NCBI GenBank assembly: GCA_021772775.1
Contig: JAJFLH010000040.1
Location: 1-64,000, forward strand
Source of the DNA: Mariprofundus sp.
GTDB lineage: Bacteria > Pseudomonadota > Zetaproteobacteria > Mariprofundales > Mariprofundaceae
Reading direction: 5' to 3'
DNA length: 64,000 nt
Shown here: positions 9,285 to 18,324 of the stretch, piece after piece
Position numbering within the stretch: position 1 is the stretch's first letter
Layout: the number at the start of each line of letters is the position of its first letter
Translations under genes and position numbers: made by a program
Notes under the pieces: model-generated
The model's database searches: none
Told to the model about the DNA's origin: nothing
Seen by the model: only the letters and a program-made list of their open reading frames with translations

Positions 9285-10027
9285 TGATTAAACCGAGGTT
9301 TGTACGACTGGTAGCTGCATTGATTGCGGCTACCAGTCTGCATGCCTTGATATTCACCTTGTTACCCGGCCAGCAGGAGCCAGTACAACCCAATCCCTTT
9401 GGCTCTTTGCAGGTAGAGCTTTTGGCTCAGCAAGCAGTGGTTCAAGAGCTGCAGAGTAAATCGGAAAAGATCATCGCAAAAACAGCAACGCCATCGTTCA
9501 AGCCAGTTCTGGATCAAACCGTTTTGAAAAAACAGACGAAGCAATATGTATCACCTCAAAAAGCTATAGATCAGCCAGCTCCAATCGCAGTTGTGGATAA
9601 CAAGGCTATTACATCTGTAGCGGTTGAAAAAGAGCCGCTGAAAGAGAAGGTTGCTGAAGCAATCGAGTCTGTTGAAGCCGTTGAAGTAGCACGGTTCGAA
9701 CCAGCCTATGAGCCTTTGATTGAAAACGCATCAATAGATAAAGATGTAGAAAAAACAGCCGCGAAAATGAATGTGATGCCACAACATATCCAAGCTGAGA
9801 TTGCCACCAGGGTTCATTACCCGCGTCAGGCCAGACGGCGTGGCTGGCAGGGTGAAGCTCAGTTTTTACTCAATATCAACGAACAAGCGGTACAGACCGT
9901 TACGATGTTGGCATCAACCGGTTATCCGATTCTAGACCGTGCTGCTCAACGTGGACTATCCAGCGTTGGCAATATTCCACTCTCAAATGGCCTCTATCAG
10001 ATGCCTGTCTCTTTTCGCCTGCAATGA
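9284..10027 (+). CDS. TonB-like energy transducer
   Basis: The 247-residue protein has one N-terminal membrane anchor (about residues 8-28), then a Pro/Lys/Glu-rich periplasmic spacer (about 35-160) and a C-terminal TonB domain. The C-terminal domain contains the YPRQARRRGWQGEAQ motif followed by a beta-rich end (ILDRAAQRGL). It would couple the inner-membrane ExbBD proton-driven motor to BtuB. ExbB and ExbD are not in the window. The start overlaps the btuB stop (TAATG), so it looks like a dedicated transducer for this receptor. It is weakly conserved, as is normal for the spacer. Confidence 0.87.
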   Translation: MIKPRFVRLVAALIAATSLHALIFTLLPGQQEPVQPNPFGSLQVELLAQQAVVQELQSKSEKIIAKTATPSFKPVLDQTVLKKQTKQYVSPQKAIDQPAPIAVVDNKAITSVAVEKEPLKEKVAEAIESVEAVEVARFEPAYEPLIENASIDKDVEKTAAKMNVMPQHIQAEIATRVHYPRQARRRGWQGEAQFLLNINEQAVQTVTMLASTGYPILDRAAQRGLSSVGNIPLSNGLYQMPVSFRLQ

Positions 10028-10833
10028 AACGATTACTTCTTTTACTGCTGATCATGTCTGGTACAATGCTGTTTTCCACAGCAGCCATGACCGCACCATT
10101 GCGTATTCTGGCTTTGACACCGCATGCATGTGAAATGCTCTATGCCATTGGGGCAGGCCCCCAGATCGTTGGTGCGGTCTCCTATTGTGATTATCCAGCC
10201 GAAGCCAATAAGGTTCCTCGGGTCGGCAGTTATGTGCGCATCAATGCTGAGTCAGCACTTCGCCTGAAACCTGATGTAGCGATTGTTCGAGAGCATAATG
10301 TGGTTGGCATCGAAGTTTTGAAAAAGATGGGTGTCAAAATCATCGTATCTAATCCCGTTAGTTTTGAAACTATCTTTGATGATATTAATCTGTTGGGAGA
10401 AATCTCTGGCCATAAAGCAGAAGCTGAAGTTTTAACGCAGCAGTTGAATGATCGTTTGCAACGGATTCGTGATAAGAAACGCTCCGAGAGCACTGTGTTT
10501 TATGAAGTTTGGCATGACCCTATCATCACAGCCGGTGGTCCGAGTTTTATCAACGATCTCATTGATGAGGCAGGTGGAAAAAATGTATTTTCGGATATCA
10601 ATATCGAGACACCACATGTGAATATTGAATCAGTGGTCAGGGCAAATCCATCCCTGATTGTGATTCCACTGGAAAAGAGAGATATCGAAGAACGTAGGGC
10701 CTTTTGGGAAAAGTGGTTAGGGAAAGGGCGAGTAAGCTTCGTCGCCATCAATCCAGACCTATTGCATCGCCCCGGCCCGCGATTGTTGGATGGCCTAGAG
10801 CTATTGCAGCAGGCGCTGCAGGAGCAGCAATGA
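10024..10833 (+). CDS. btuF: Cobalamin-type periplasmic substrate-binding protein
   Basis: The 269-residue protein has a signal peptide (about residues 1-23, ending TAAMTA). It then has the class III (BtuF/FhuD) fold with ILALTPHACEMLYAIGA, VSYCDYPAEA and VWHDPIITAGGPSFINDLI, which resemble BtuF motifs. It would pass corrinoids from the periplasm to the BtuC-BtuD permease encoded about 8 kb downstream in the same gene run. Its start overlaps tonB by four bases (ATGA). Some family members bind heme or siderophores. Context argues for corrinoids. Confidence 0.88.
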   Translation: MKRLLLLLLIMSGTMLFSTAAMTAPLRILALTPHACEMLYAIGAGPQIVGAVSYCDYPAEANKVPRVGSYVRINAESALRLKPDVAIVREHNVVGIEVLKKMGVKIIVSNPVSFETIFDDINLLGEISGHKAEAEVLTQQLNDRLQRIRDKKRSESTVFYEVWHDPIITAGGPSFINDLIDEAGGKNVFSDINIETPHVNIESVVRANPSLIVIPLEKRDIEERRAFWEKWLGKGRVSFVAINPDLLHRPGPRLLDGLELLQQALQEQQ

Positions 10834-11504
10834 ATAATCAAATCGAGCAGCCGAGCTTCTCTGAAGAAGAGCGTGATATCCTTTATAAGGTCGTGTATGC
10901 GCGTCGGGATATGCGTCACTTTACTCAGGGCAGTGTGGATAAGGTTGTATTGTCACGTATTTTGGCAGCAGGGCATGCCGCTCCATCGGTCGGTTTTATG
11001 CAGCCATGGCGTTTTATCCGCATCACTAAAACCGAACTCAGAGAGCAGCTCATCACACTGGTTGAAGCAGAAAAACAGCGCACATCGGATCAGATGGATG
11101 AGCGCAAAGCCGAATTCATGCGTCTCAAAGTTGAAGGGCTGCGTGATTGTGCCGAACTAATCGCTGTTGTATTGGCTCCTGATGATGGCACAGTGTTTGG
11201 TCGCCGTACCATGCCTGAAGAGATGGCGCTCTGCTCCACTTCATGTGCGATTCAAAATATGTGGTTGGCGGCACGCTCTGAAAACTTAGGCATGGGTTGG
11301 GTCTCATTTTTTGAGCCAGCTGATGTGGCATCGTTATTGAGCTGCCCCGAAGGCAGTAAACCGATTGCACTGCTCTGTCTCGGGCCAGTAAAAGTATTTT
11401 ATGATAAACCCATGCTCGAATCAGAAGGCTGGCGCGAGCGCGAAGCGATGGGTTCGATTTTAGCAGAAGATCAATATCCTTTAGCCACAGATACACGGGG
11501 ATAA
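10830..11504 (+). CDS. bluB: 5,6-dimethylbenzimidazole synthase
   Basis: The 224-residue flavodestructase has the nitroreductase fold and converts reduced FMN and O2 to 5,6-dimethylbenzimidazole, the lower ligand of B12. RRDMRHF (about residues 28-34), SVGFMQPWRFI, MALCSTSCAIQNMWLAAR and GMGWVSFF are family motifs. The start at 10830 overlaps the btuF stop (ATGA); a longer frame from 10704 only shadows btuF. The last residues, ATDTRG and the stop, are encoded by the left inverted repeat of the inserted GxxExxY element. The native C-terminus has therefore been replaced, probably without loss of function. Confidence 0.92.
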   Translation: MNNQIEQPSFSEEERDILYKVVYARRDMRHFTQGSVDKVVLSRILAAGHAAPSVGFMQPWRFIRITKTELREQLITLVEAEKQRTSDQMDERKAEFMRLKVEGLRDCAELIAVVLAPDDGTVFGRRTMPEEMALCSTSCAIQNMWLAARSENLGMGWVSFFEPADVASLLSCPEGSKPIALLCLGPVKVFYDKPMLESEGWREREAMGSILAEDQYPLATDTRG

Positions 11505-11513
11505 ACACAGATG
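11483..11513 (+). repeat. Left inverted repeat of GxxExxY element
   Basis: AGCCACAGATACACGGGGAT followed by AAACACAGATG is the near-perfect reverse complement of 12078-12106. It overlaps the 3' end of bluB. Repeats of this AACACAGAT/CACGGATAA type are known to bracket GxxExxY genes in many genomes. Confidence 0.85.
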
Positions 11514-11595
11514 AAGTCAAAATCTATTATAAATGTCGGATTAATGGTGAAAATGCTGCTTGTGTCCTTACCTGTTGGTTACAGAGCTTGCGCCT

Positions 11596-11964
11596 GTGAA
11601 TATTGATGAAATGACTGAAAAAACTATTGGGTGTACTTGCACGGTAAGTAATGAATTGGGAGCAGGGTTCCTTGAAAAAGTGCATGAGAATGTTTTAGTC
11701 ATTGAGCTGATGAAGCAGGGGCTACACGTTGAGCAACAAAAGCCTGTATTGGTGACTTACAGTGGCGAAATCGTTGGAGAACATGCTGTAGATCTGTTTG
11801 TTGAGGATTGTGTTATTATCGAATTGAAAGCAGTCCAAGCATTGGACAATACTCATCAGGCCCAGTTATTGAATTACTTGAAAGCTATGGGAGTCCAAAC
11901 AGGCCTGTTACTAAACTTTGAAACCTCTAAAGTGGCTATAAAACGCACGGCTTTTGGGAATTAG
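11596..11964 (+). CDS. GxxExxY-family PD-(D/E)xK-like protein
   Basis: The roughly 122-residue protein has the N-terminal VNIDEMTEKTIGCTCTV pattern, the signature region GAGFLEKVHENVL, and a nuclease-like core, AVDLFVEDCVIIELKAV (Asp then ExK). It matches the small GxxExxY family (PDDEXK_3). The namesake Tyr is His here (GFLEKVH). The GTG at 11596 is preferred because family members begin with (M)NIDE. An upstream TTG at 11560 would add residues without a match, and the ribosome site is weak in both cases. The gene lies alone between two inverted repeats within the corrinoid run. Its function is unknown. A selfish or transposed element is an inference. Confidence 0.75.
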   Translation: MNIDEMTEKTIGCTCTVSNELGAGFLEKVHENVLVIELMKQGLHVEQQKPVLVTYSGEIVGEHAVDLFVEDCVIIELKAVQALDNTHQAQLLNYLKAMGVQTGLLLNFETSKVAIKRTAFGN

Positions 11965-12074
11965 CACAGATGATACCCCAAGGTACCCTCACTTTTGTAA
12001 ATACAATTCACTTCGATGCAGATATTTTGAATCCTTTGAGGATGAGGTAACTATGTTGATTTTTCCCTTCCAGA

Positions 12075-12106
12075 TTTATCTGTGTTTATCCGTGTCCATC
12101 TGTGGC
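12075..12106 (-). repeat. Right inverted repeat of GxxExxY element
   Basis: ATCTGTGTTTATCCGTGTCC followed by ATCTGTGGCT is the inverted copy of 11483-11513. Together the two arms delimit an element of about 620 bp ending just before cobQ. The 110 bases between the gene and this arm hold nothing else that I can identify. Confidence 0.85.
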
Positions 12107-12126
12107 TATAAAAGGTTTGTCTATTC

Positions 12127-13560
12127 ATGAAAGCATTAATGATTCAAGGAACCGCCTCTGGTGTTGGTAAGTCAGTGCTGGTGGCGGGGCTGTGTCGTCT
12201 GTTGGCTAGAAACGGTGTCTCCGTAGCTCCATTTAAACCACAGAATATGAGCAATAATGCGGCGGTTACGATAGATGGCGGTGAGATTGGCCGCGCACAG
12301 GCTTTGCAGGCGCTGGCCTGTGGTATTGAGCCGACTGTCCATATGAATCCGGTGCTAATTAAACCTGAAGCAGATGAAAAGGCGCAGCTGGTTGTTCAGG
12401 GCAGGGTGGTTGGACAATTGCATGCCAAACGCTTTCGTGAAGATCGAATTGGCTGGATGGATACCGTACTGGAATCTTTTGCACAGCTGCAGTCAGAGTA
12501 TGATGTGGTCATCATCGAAGGGGCCGGTTCCCCATCGGAACCGAATCTGCGCGAGGGTGATATCGCCAATATGGGTTTTGCCGAAGCAGCCGATGTGCCG
12601 GTCTGGCTGGTCGGTGATATTGATTGTGGTGGTGTGTTTGCAGCCCTCAAAGGCTCTCTCGATATTCTCTCTCTATCGGAGCAGGCCAGAGTTGAAGCGC
12701 TGTTAATCAATAGATTCCGCGGTAATTTAACCCTGCTTGATGATGCACTGGCCTGGTTAGAAGAGACAACGCATAAAACCGTTGCTGGTGTCATTCCTTA
12801 TCTCGCTCTTGAACTGCCTGAAGAGGATAGTCCATTTCGCCATATCTCTGATAATACGCATAACAAGACCCAACTCAATATTGCAGTCATCGCTTATCCG
12901 CGTCTCTCCAACCATGATGATATCGACCCACTAGCATCTGAAGCAGGGATCAACCTGCGCTTTGTTCGCGCAGCCGATCAGTTGCAGCCAGCTGACCTTA
13001 TCATTCTACCTGGCTCCAAGCATGTGGCTTCAGACCTGCATTGGTTACGAGAGAATGGTTTCGTCACTGTTTTAGAAAAACATCTGCGTTATGGCGGCAA
13101 GCTACTCGGCATCTGTGGCGGTATGCAGATGCTAGGGGCTGCAATTGAAGATGATGGTATTGAAGGTGGCAGTGCAAAGGGACTGGGCTGGTTATCGCTC
13201 TCCACCACGATGCTATCTGAGAAAACCTTAAGACAAGTCGATCAGCCGGCCCCAAGGTTCGGCGGCCAGCGCGTAACAGGCTATGAAATTCATCATGGTC
13301 AATCTGATAGCGAAAACAGAGACCTATTTCCATTTGCTGCTTGCTCAGATGATCGACAGGTCTGGGGCACTTATCTGCATGGCCTGTTTGAGCAGGGTGA
13401 GTTTCGCCAAGCTTGGCTAAAAGAGATTGGTTTCAGCAATAGCGATGGCAAAGATCAACATCAACGCACCATGGCATCACTGAATCTTCTAGCTGATGCC
13501 TTGGAAGTAGCTATAACCCCTGAGCTACTGGCACCGCTGTTGCGGCACAAGTTGAAATGA
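12127..13560 (+). CDS. cobQ: Cobyric acid synthase
   Basis: The 477-residue glutamine-dependent amidotransferase amidates four side chains of adenosylcobyrinic a,c-diamide. The N-terminal ATPase domain (about 1-230) has IQGTASGVGKSVLVAGLCRL, PFKPQNMSNN and EGAGSPSEPNL. The C-terminal class I glutaminase-like domain (about 250-440) has the nucleophile motif LGICGGMQMLG and GTYLHGLF. The length is normal for CobQ (about 480). It opens the anabolic block, and its stop overlaps cbiB by four bases. Confidence 0.95.
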   Translation: MKALMIQGTASGVGKSVLVAGLCRLLARNGVSVAPFKPQNMSNNAAVTIDGGEIGRAQALQALACGIEPTVHMNPVLIKPEADEKAQLVVQGRVVGQLHAKRFREDRIGWMDTVLESFAQLQSEYDVVIIEGAGSPSEPNLREGDIANMGFAEAADVPVWLVGDIDCGGVFAALKGSLDILSLSEQARVEALLINRFRGNLTLLDDALAWLEETTHKTVAGVIPYLALELPEEDSPFRHISDNTHNKTQLNIAVIAYPRLSNHDDIDPLASEAGINLRFVRAADQLQPADLIILPGSKHVASDLHWLRENGFVTVLEKHLRYGGKLLGICGGMQMLGAAIEDDGIEGGSAKGLGWLSLSTTMLSEKTLRQVDQPAPRFGGQRVTGYEIHHGQSDSENRDLFPFAACSDDRQVWGTYLHGLFEQGEFRQAWLKEIGFSNSDGKDQHQRTMASLNLLADALEVAITPELLAPLLRHKLK

Positions 13561-14438
13561 CTCTGATATTACTGTTGGCACTGTTGTTAGAGTGGGGCAT
13601 TGGCGATCCGAGATCGCACTACCATCCAGTGGCACTGTTTGGGCGTTGGGCGGCGTGGTGTGAATCCTTTTTGTATGCCAGTGAAAGAAGCAGAGGTGTG
13701 ATCACATGGCTGTTTGTGATCATTGTTCCTTTGTCATTGCTTTATTTAGGGCATCATCTATTGGCTTGGCCATTTGATGTGCTGCTGGTGTGGGCCTCTA
13801 TTGGTTGGAAGTCGTTGTTTGAACATGTGCAGGTAGTGCTCGATAGCGAATCTGTCTCAGAAGCGCGTGATGCCATCTCAAAAATTGTTAGTCGTGATAC
13901 CGCAGAAATGAGTCAAGAAGATGCCAGGCGTGCAGCTCTGGAATCATTGGCTGAAAATGCGTCGGATGCAGTGATCGCGCCGCTATTCTGGTTTATTCTG
14001 TTGGGGCCAATGGGTGCAGTCGCCTATCGCATGGTAAATACACTCGATGCGATGTGGGGCTATCGCAATGAGCGTTATCTGGAGTTCGGTTTTTGTACGG
14101 CAAAAGTGGACGATGCGGCCAACTGGCTGCCAGCAAGGATCACAGCGCGATTGATGTTGTTGATCGGTAGATCAACCGATTGGGAAACGGTTCGGGAACA
14201 GGCTTCAACGCATGCCTCCCCGAATGCAGGCTGGCCTGAGGTTGCACTGGCTTATGCTGCTGATGTGAAGCTAGGTGGCCCGGTGCAACGGGGTGGAGAG
14301 ATTGATGAACGTCCATTCTATGGTGAGGACGGTGCCAGAAATGTGAATGCAGCGGCTGCTTTTGATGCGATGCTGATCGTGCGTAATAGTTTATTGGCAG
14401 CAGCAGCTGCAACAATGGTGATTAGCCTTGTCTACTAA
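13557..14438 (+). CDS. cbiB: Adenosylcobinamide-phosphate synthase
   Basis: The 293-residue inner-membrane protein attaches aminopropanol (phosphate) to adenosylcobyric acid. It begins EWGIGDPRSHYHPVALFGRW, close to the CbiB N-terminal D-P-x-x-H-P motif. It also contains SRDTAEMSQEDARRAALESL-type and ENASDAVIAPLFWF motifs, and the MVNTLDAMWGYRNERYLEFG region near residues 160-180. Several hydrophobic segments are present. The gene overlaps cobQ and the following cobD. It is named CbiB or CobD depending on organism. Confidence 0.94.
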   Translation: MTLILLLALLLEWGIGDPRSHYHPVALFGRWAAWCESFLYASERSRGVITWLFVIIVPLSLLYLGHHLLAWPFDVLLVWASIGWKSLFEHVQVVLDSESVSEARDAISKIVSRDTAEMSQEDARRAALESLAENASDAVIAPLFWFILLGPMGAVAYRMVNTLDAMWGYRNERYLEFGFCTAKVDDAANWLPARITARLMLLIGRSTDWETVREQASTHASPNAGWPEVALAYAADVKLGGPVQRGGEIDERPFYGEDGARNVNAAAAFDAMLIVRNSLLAAAAATMVISLVY

Positions 14439-15438
14439 TGTGATAAAACTCAATCAAGTGGATGCTCATGCAGAGCTTCCCAAAGTCTATCCACATGGTG
14501 GCGGGGTAGAAGCAGCTGCGAAGAGGTGGGGGTGCGCCATTGATGAGGTGCTCGATCTCTCTACTGGCCTGCATCCTGATGGTGCTCCTCTCTGGTTGGG
14601 TGAGTGGTTAAAGGATCATGTTTCATTGGTGGCTCATTATCCTGACAGCCATGGTGAGCCAGCTCGTTCTGCATTGGCCAATGCACTGAATGTCAGTCCA
14701 GATAATGTATTGATCTGTGCGGGTGCTCAGGCGGTGATCGAAGTCGTATTTCAGGCTATGAGTTGGAGCTCGATGGCTATTCGTATTCCCTGTTATAATG
14801 AGCCGATTCGTTGTGCTGAACGGGCAGGCTGTGAGATTCGTGCATTTGAGGTGGATAAGCTTATACCCGAGGCCGATCTGTTATGGTTAACCAGCCCGTC
14901 GAATCCATTTGGTGATGAAGTGTATGATGCGATGACGGTTTCTGAAAACGGTTCCATTGTATTGGATGAATCGTATATGCCTTTTGCACAACGTCGTGAG
15001 TTGGGTTTAAATGAGAACGTAATACGCATAGGTTCGCTGACCAAAAGCCTCTGTATTCCGGGGCTGCGTTTGGGTTATGTGATTGCTGAGAGGGAAACTA
15101 TTCAAGCACTGAATCACTGGTTGCCCCCTTGGCCATGTTCAACACTGGCCCTGCATCTCTTGCCTGAATTGATCAAAGAAGCCGATCAGCGTGATGGAAA
15201 GATTATTGAGGCCCGTGAACGCTTAACGACACTATTAAAAATCAACGGTTGGACGGTGCTGCCATCACATGCCAGTTTTGTATTGGCTCGTCCGGGAAAG
15301 GGGATACCTGATTTTAACCGGTTTCGTATCATGGTGCGTCAGTTCCCTGAATGGCCACAACTTTCCAACTGGATACGTTTCGGTATGCCGGGGAAAGAGA
15401 GCGAATGGAAGCAGTTAGAGGAGGCCTTATGTCAGTGA
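14428..15438 (+). CDS. cobD: Threonine-phosphate decarboxylase-like aminotransferase
   Basis: The 336-residue class I/II PLP enzyme has HGGGVEAAAKRWG near the start and LDLSTGLHPDG. SPSNPFGDEVYD lies around 153-164, LDESYMPF has the PLP-binding Asp, and SLTKSLCIPGLRLGY carries the Schiff-base Lys. In this setting it makes (R)-1-aminopropan-2-ol phosphate from threonine phosphate for the CbiB reaction. The TTG at 14428 overlaps cbiB, and a GTG at 14440 is an alternative; neither has a strong ribosome site. Homologues are also called CobC in the Pseudomonas nomenclature. Confidence 0.88.
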   Translation: MSTNVIKLNQVDAHAELPKVYPHGGGVEAAAKRWGCAIDEVLDLSTGLHPDGAPLWLGEWLKDHVSLVAHYPDSHGEPARSALANALNVSPDNVLICAGAQAVIEVVFQAMSWSSMAIRIPCYNEPIRCAERAGCEIRAFEVDKLIPEADLLWLTSPSNPFGDEVYDAMTVSENGSIVLDESYMPFAQRRELGLNENVIRIGSLTKSLCIPGLRLGYVIAERETIQALNHWLPPWPCSTLALHLLPELIKEADQRDGKIIEARERLTTLLKINGWTVLPSHASFVLARPGKGIPDFNRFRIMVRQFPEWPQLSNWIRFGMPGKESEWKQLEEALCQ

Positions 15439-15959
15439 CCCTTGTTTTAGGTGGTGCCCGAAGCGGTAAAAGTTCTCGTGCTGAAGCTATTGCTAAATCG
15501 TTGCATGAAAAACCAGTCTATGTCGCAACTGCGCCATTGATTGATCATGACCATGAGTGGCTGGCGCGTATTGAACGGCATCGTCACGAACGCGATGATC
15601 TCTGGCACCTGGTGGAAGAGGAGTTAGATCTGAGCTCTGTATTGCAAAAGCATGCGATTGCCGGGCAGGTCGTATTGGTGGATTGCATGACCTTATGGCT
15701 CTCTAATCTGCTTTATACAGAGCGGGATATTGATCATGAGGTGGCGCAATTCTCTGAACTACTGCCTCAGTTGGCAGGAGATGTAATTATGGTCGCCAAT
15801 GAAGTAGGCATGGGGCTGGTACCTGATAATGAAGAGGGCCGTACATTCAGGGATGCTCAGGGGCGATTGAATCAGAAGCTTGCAGCGCTGGCTGATCATG
15901 TAGAGTTCGTTGCAGCAGGTCTACCGATCTGTATGAAAGGAGACAAAATTGTCTGTTAA
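15429..15959 (+). CDS. cobU: Adenosylcobinamide kinase / GTP:cobinamide-phosphate guanylyltransferase
   Basis: The 176-residue bifunctional enzyme phosphorylates adenosylcobinamide and transfers GMP to it, activating it for nucleotide-loop attachment. The P-loop GGARSGKSSRAE lies at about residues 8-19. The ERHRHERDDLWHLVEE region contains the guanylylated His. VLVDCMTLWLSNLL and NEVGMGLVPDNEEGRTFRDA complete the signature. ATG 15429 overlaps the cobD stop. The longer frame from 15351 is only overlap with cobD. Confidence 0.94.
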   Translation: MSVTLVLGGARSGKSSRAEAIAKSLHEKPVYVATAPLIDHDHEWLARIERHRHERDDLWHLVEEELDLSSVLQKHAIAGQVVLVDCMTLWLSNLLYTERDIDHEVAQFSELLPQLAGDVIMVANEVGMGLVPDNEEGRTFRDAQGRLNQKLAALADHVEFVAAGLPICMKGDKIVC

Positions 15960-16977
15960 ACCTGTAGATATGAATATCGAAAAAGAGGCGCGTAAGCATC
16001 AGGATATGCTGACCAAACCACGTGGTGCACTCGGCCGTTTGGAAGGTGTGGCCTGCTGGTTTGCTGCGCGTCAGGGCAAAGTATTGCCTGATCAACTTAC
16101 TCCACACATCGCAGTATTTGCTGGTGACCATGGCGTGACTGAAGAGGGTATATCGGCATTCCCCAGTGTCGTGACTGGTGAGATGGTGAAGAACTTTGCT
16201 CGGGGTGGTGCAGCGATTAATGTGTTAGCAAAGCAGTGTCAGGCAACACTATCTGTGGTTGATGTGGGGGTGCTGAGTGACCTCTCCGAGATTGAGGGTA
16301 TTCATCATCAAAATATAAAACATGGAACAGCGAATCTGCTACATGAAGCGGCGATGAGTGCGGCAGAATGTGAAGCTGCCATCAATGTTGGCCGAGAAGA
16401 GGCTAAAGCTGCTATTCGTGCAGGAGCCAATCTGCTCATTGCCGGTGATATGGGCATCGGTAATACCACTGCATCGGCATGTTTGATTTGCAGGTTTACC
16501 GGCGCTACGGCTGAACAGGTGGTCGGTTTTGGTACCGGCGTTGATGAAGCAGGTCGCCAACTCAAAATTGATGTGGTGAATCGTGCGCTGCTTCGCATTA
16601 AAGATTATTCAAATGAGGAAGTCCTGCAGCAGGTGGGTGGTTTAGAGATTGCCGCCATGGCGGGTTACTGTCTGCAGGCCGCTGAATTGGGTGTGCCGAT
16701 TGTGATCGATGGGTTTATCGCTTCAGCTGCTGCATTGGCTGCAAAAACAATTGAATCGTCGGTGAATGACTGGATGCTGGCCAGCCATGTGTCGCATGAA
16801 AATGGTCATGCCCTGGCACTCGAAGCATTGGGTCTCTCTGCGCTGATTAACTTTGAGATGCGTCTGGGTGAAGGTTCAGGCGCAGCATTGATCGTACCAC
16901 TACTGCAGTCTGCAATTGCGCTGCACAATGAGATGGCAACGCTTGAAAGTGCGGGTGTGACGGACAAAGATGACTGA
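15949..16977 (+). CDS. cobT: Nicotinate-nucleotide-dimethylbenzimidazole phosphoribosyltransferase
   Basis: The 342-residue enzyme activates the dimethylbenzimidazole made by BluB to alpha-ribazole phosphate. Motifs include KPRGALGRLE, FAGDHGVTEEGISAFPS, AGDMGIGNTTASAC (phosphate binding) and MRLGEGSGAALIVP (catalytic Glu region). The start is a TTG at 15949. It is supported by an AGGAG six bases upstream and by overlap with the cobU stop. An ATG exists seven codons later. The pairing of BluB and CobT indicates true B12 with a DMB lower ligand. Confidence 0.95.
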   Translation: MSVKPVDMNIEKEARKHQDMLTKPRGALGRLEGVACWFAARQGKVLPDQLTPHIAVFAGDHGVTEEGISAFPSVVTGEMVKNFARGGAAINVLAKQCQATLSVVDVGVLSDLSEIEGIHHQNIKHGTANLLHEAAMSAAECEAAINVGREEAKAAIRAGANLLIAGDMGIGNTTASACLICRFTGATAEQVVGFGTGVDEAGRQLKIDVVNRALLRIKDYSNEEVLQQVGGLEIAAMAGYCLQAAELGVPIVIDGFIASAAALAAKTIESSVNDWMLASHVSHENGHALALEALGLSALINFEMRLGEGSGAALIVPLLQSAIALHNEMATLESAGVTDKDD

Positions 16978-17596
16978 CCTGGCTAGAGCTGAACCGGTCA
17001 TTGTCGACTTGCTTCGTCATGGTGAGGTGGAGGGAAAGGTCTCCATTGCGCGTGGTCGTGGTACGGATGTGCCGCTGACTGAAAACGGTTGGGGGCAAAT
17101 GAAGGCGGTGACCGATGTATTGGTGCGTGAAGGCAAGCTGACGGCTGCTGCCAGTTCGCCTGTGCCACGTTGCGCCGACTTTGCAGCGCATTTCAGTGAA
17201 CAAAATGAAATATCACTTCAGATAGTGGAAAATATGGCCGAGATTGATTTTGGTGATTGGGAAGGTAAATCGGCAGAAGAGATAAGGGATAAAGAGCTGT
17301 TATCCCGTTTTATGGAGAATCCAGACGGTGTTGGAATTCCCGGTGGAGAATCGTTCAATGAATTTGCTCAGCGCATTATTGATGCATGGGAGTTATGGCT
17401 GGCAGATGCTTCAGGTGAACATCGATTGCTGATCGCTCACGGTCTGGTCATTCGAATTCTGCTTGCGCACCTCACGGGTTTGCCACTCTCTCATGTCTGG
17501 CGTCTAGTTTTGCCGTATGGCTCGTGGAGTAGGGTCACTCTATTAAAAGGTGAACAGCCCAGGCTACTGTTTATGAATCGGGAGCTTAGCCTTTGA
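16970..17596 (+). CDS. cobC: Alpha-ribazole phosphatase-type histidine phosphatase
   Basis: The 208-residue phosphoglycerate-mutase-like phosphatase has the catalytic RHG motif (LLRHGEVE, about residues 15-22), the second Arg in SSPVPRCADFA, Glu in EIDFGDWEGKS and the second His in IAHGLVIRILL. In cobalamin synthesis the family removes the phosphate from alpha-ribazole phosphate or adenosylcobalamin phosphate. The gene overlaps cobT and cobS by 8 and 4 bases. Activity is assigned from context, since the fold alone is not substrate specific. Confidence 0.86.
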   Translation: MTDLARAEPVIVDLLRHGEVEGKVSIARGRGTDVPLTENGWGQMKAVTDVLVREGKLTAAASSPVPRCADFAAHFSEQNEISLQIVENMAEIDFGDWEGKSAEEIRDKELLSRFMENPDGVGIPGGESFNEFAQRIIDAWELWLADASGEHRLLIAHGLVIRILLAHLTGLPLSHVWRLVLPYGSWSRVTLLKGEQPRLLFMNRELSL

Positions 17597-18324
17597 TGCC
17601 ACGTGGCCTAATCCTCGCTTTTGGTTTTTTAACTCGTATACCCATGCCTGTGCTTGACGATTTTAGAGAGCAGGAACTCAGTTCATCTGCGGTATGGTTC
17701 CCGTTGGTGGGTTTGTCGATTGGTCTGCTGCTGTTGCTGGCTGTTTTACTCGGCCTAAATGCCAATCACTGGGTCGCCGCACTGCTAGTTATGCTAGTTT
17801 GGCTTGGTGTCACAGGTGCTCTGCATCTGGATGGTGCTGCCGATATGGCTGATGCGTTAGGGGCAGCTCATCGTGATCCAGAACGCTTACTTGCTGTAAT
17901 GAAAGATCCGCACACCGGTTCATTCGGTGTGGTGGCCATTGTAGCTATTCTGTTGAGTAAACTGGTTACTGTGGCGTGGATAGTTGAGTCATCTGAAGTG
18001 ACGCTTTGGGTGCTGCTGTTGATCCCTGCCTGGGCACGTCTGGGTGCTATATTCTGGTCACATAGTCTGGAACCAATCGCTGCTGGCAGCGGTGAGCGTT
18101 TCAAATGGCAGATTCCTGAACAGACGATCTGGTTATGGGGCATCGGACTTTTTATTGTCACGTTCTTAGCTACCTCATTTCTCTTTGCTGTGACTGCTGT
18201 TGCATCATTACTGCTGTGGCGAGCATATTTGAAATGGCGTTTGGGTGGCATGAGCGGCGATTGTCTCGGTGCCGGTATTGAATATTGCGAGTGCTTTATG
18301 CTGCTCGCGCTGGGCCTGCTCTGA
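17593..18324 (+). CDS. cobS: Adenosylcobinamide-GDP ribazoletransferase (cobalamin synthase)
   Basis: The 243-residue integral membrane enzyme joins GDP-cobinamide with alpha-ribazole or its phosphate. The family hallmarks are FLTRIPMP near the N-terminus and LHLDGAADMADALG followed by MKDPHTGSFGVVA. The latter is the metal/pyrophosphate-binding region around residues 77-120. Several hydrophobic helices follow. Length and motifs are normal. It ends in TGATG overlap with btuC, so synthesis and import genes are interleaved in one transcription unit. Confidence 0.95.
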   Translation: MMPRGLILAFGFLTRIPMPVLDDFREQELSSSAVWFPLVGLSIGLLLLLAVLLGLNANHWVAALLVMLVWLGVTGALHLDGAADMADALGAAHRDPERLLAVMKDPHTGSFGVVAIVAILLSKLVTVAWIVESSEVTLWVLLLIPAWARLGAIFWSHSLEPIAAGSGERFKWQIPEQTIWLWGIGLFIVTFLATSFLFAVTAVASLLLWRAYLKWRLGGMSGDCLGAGIEYCECFMLLALGLL

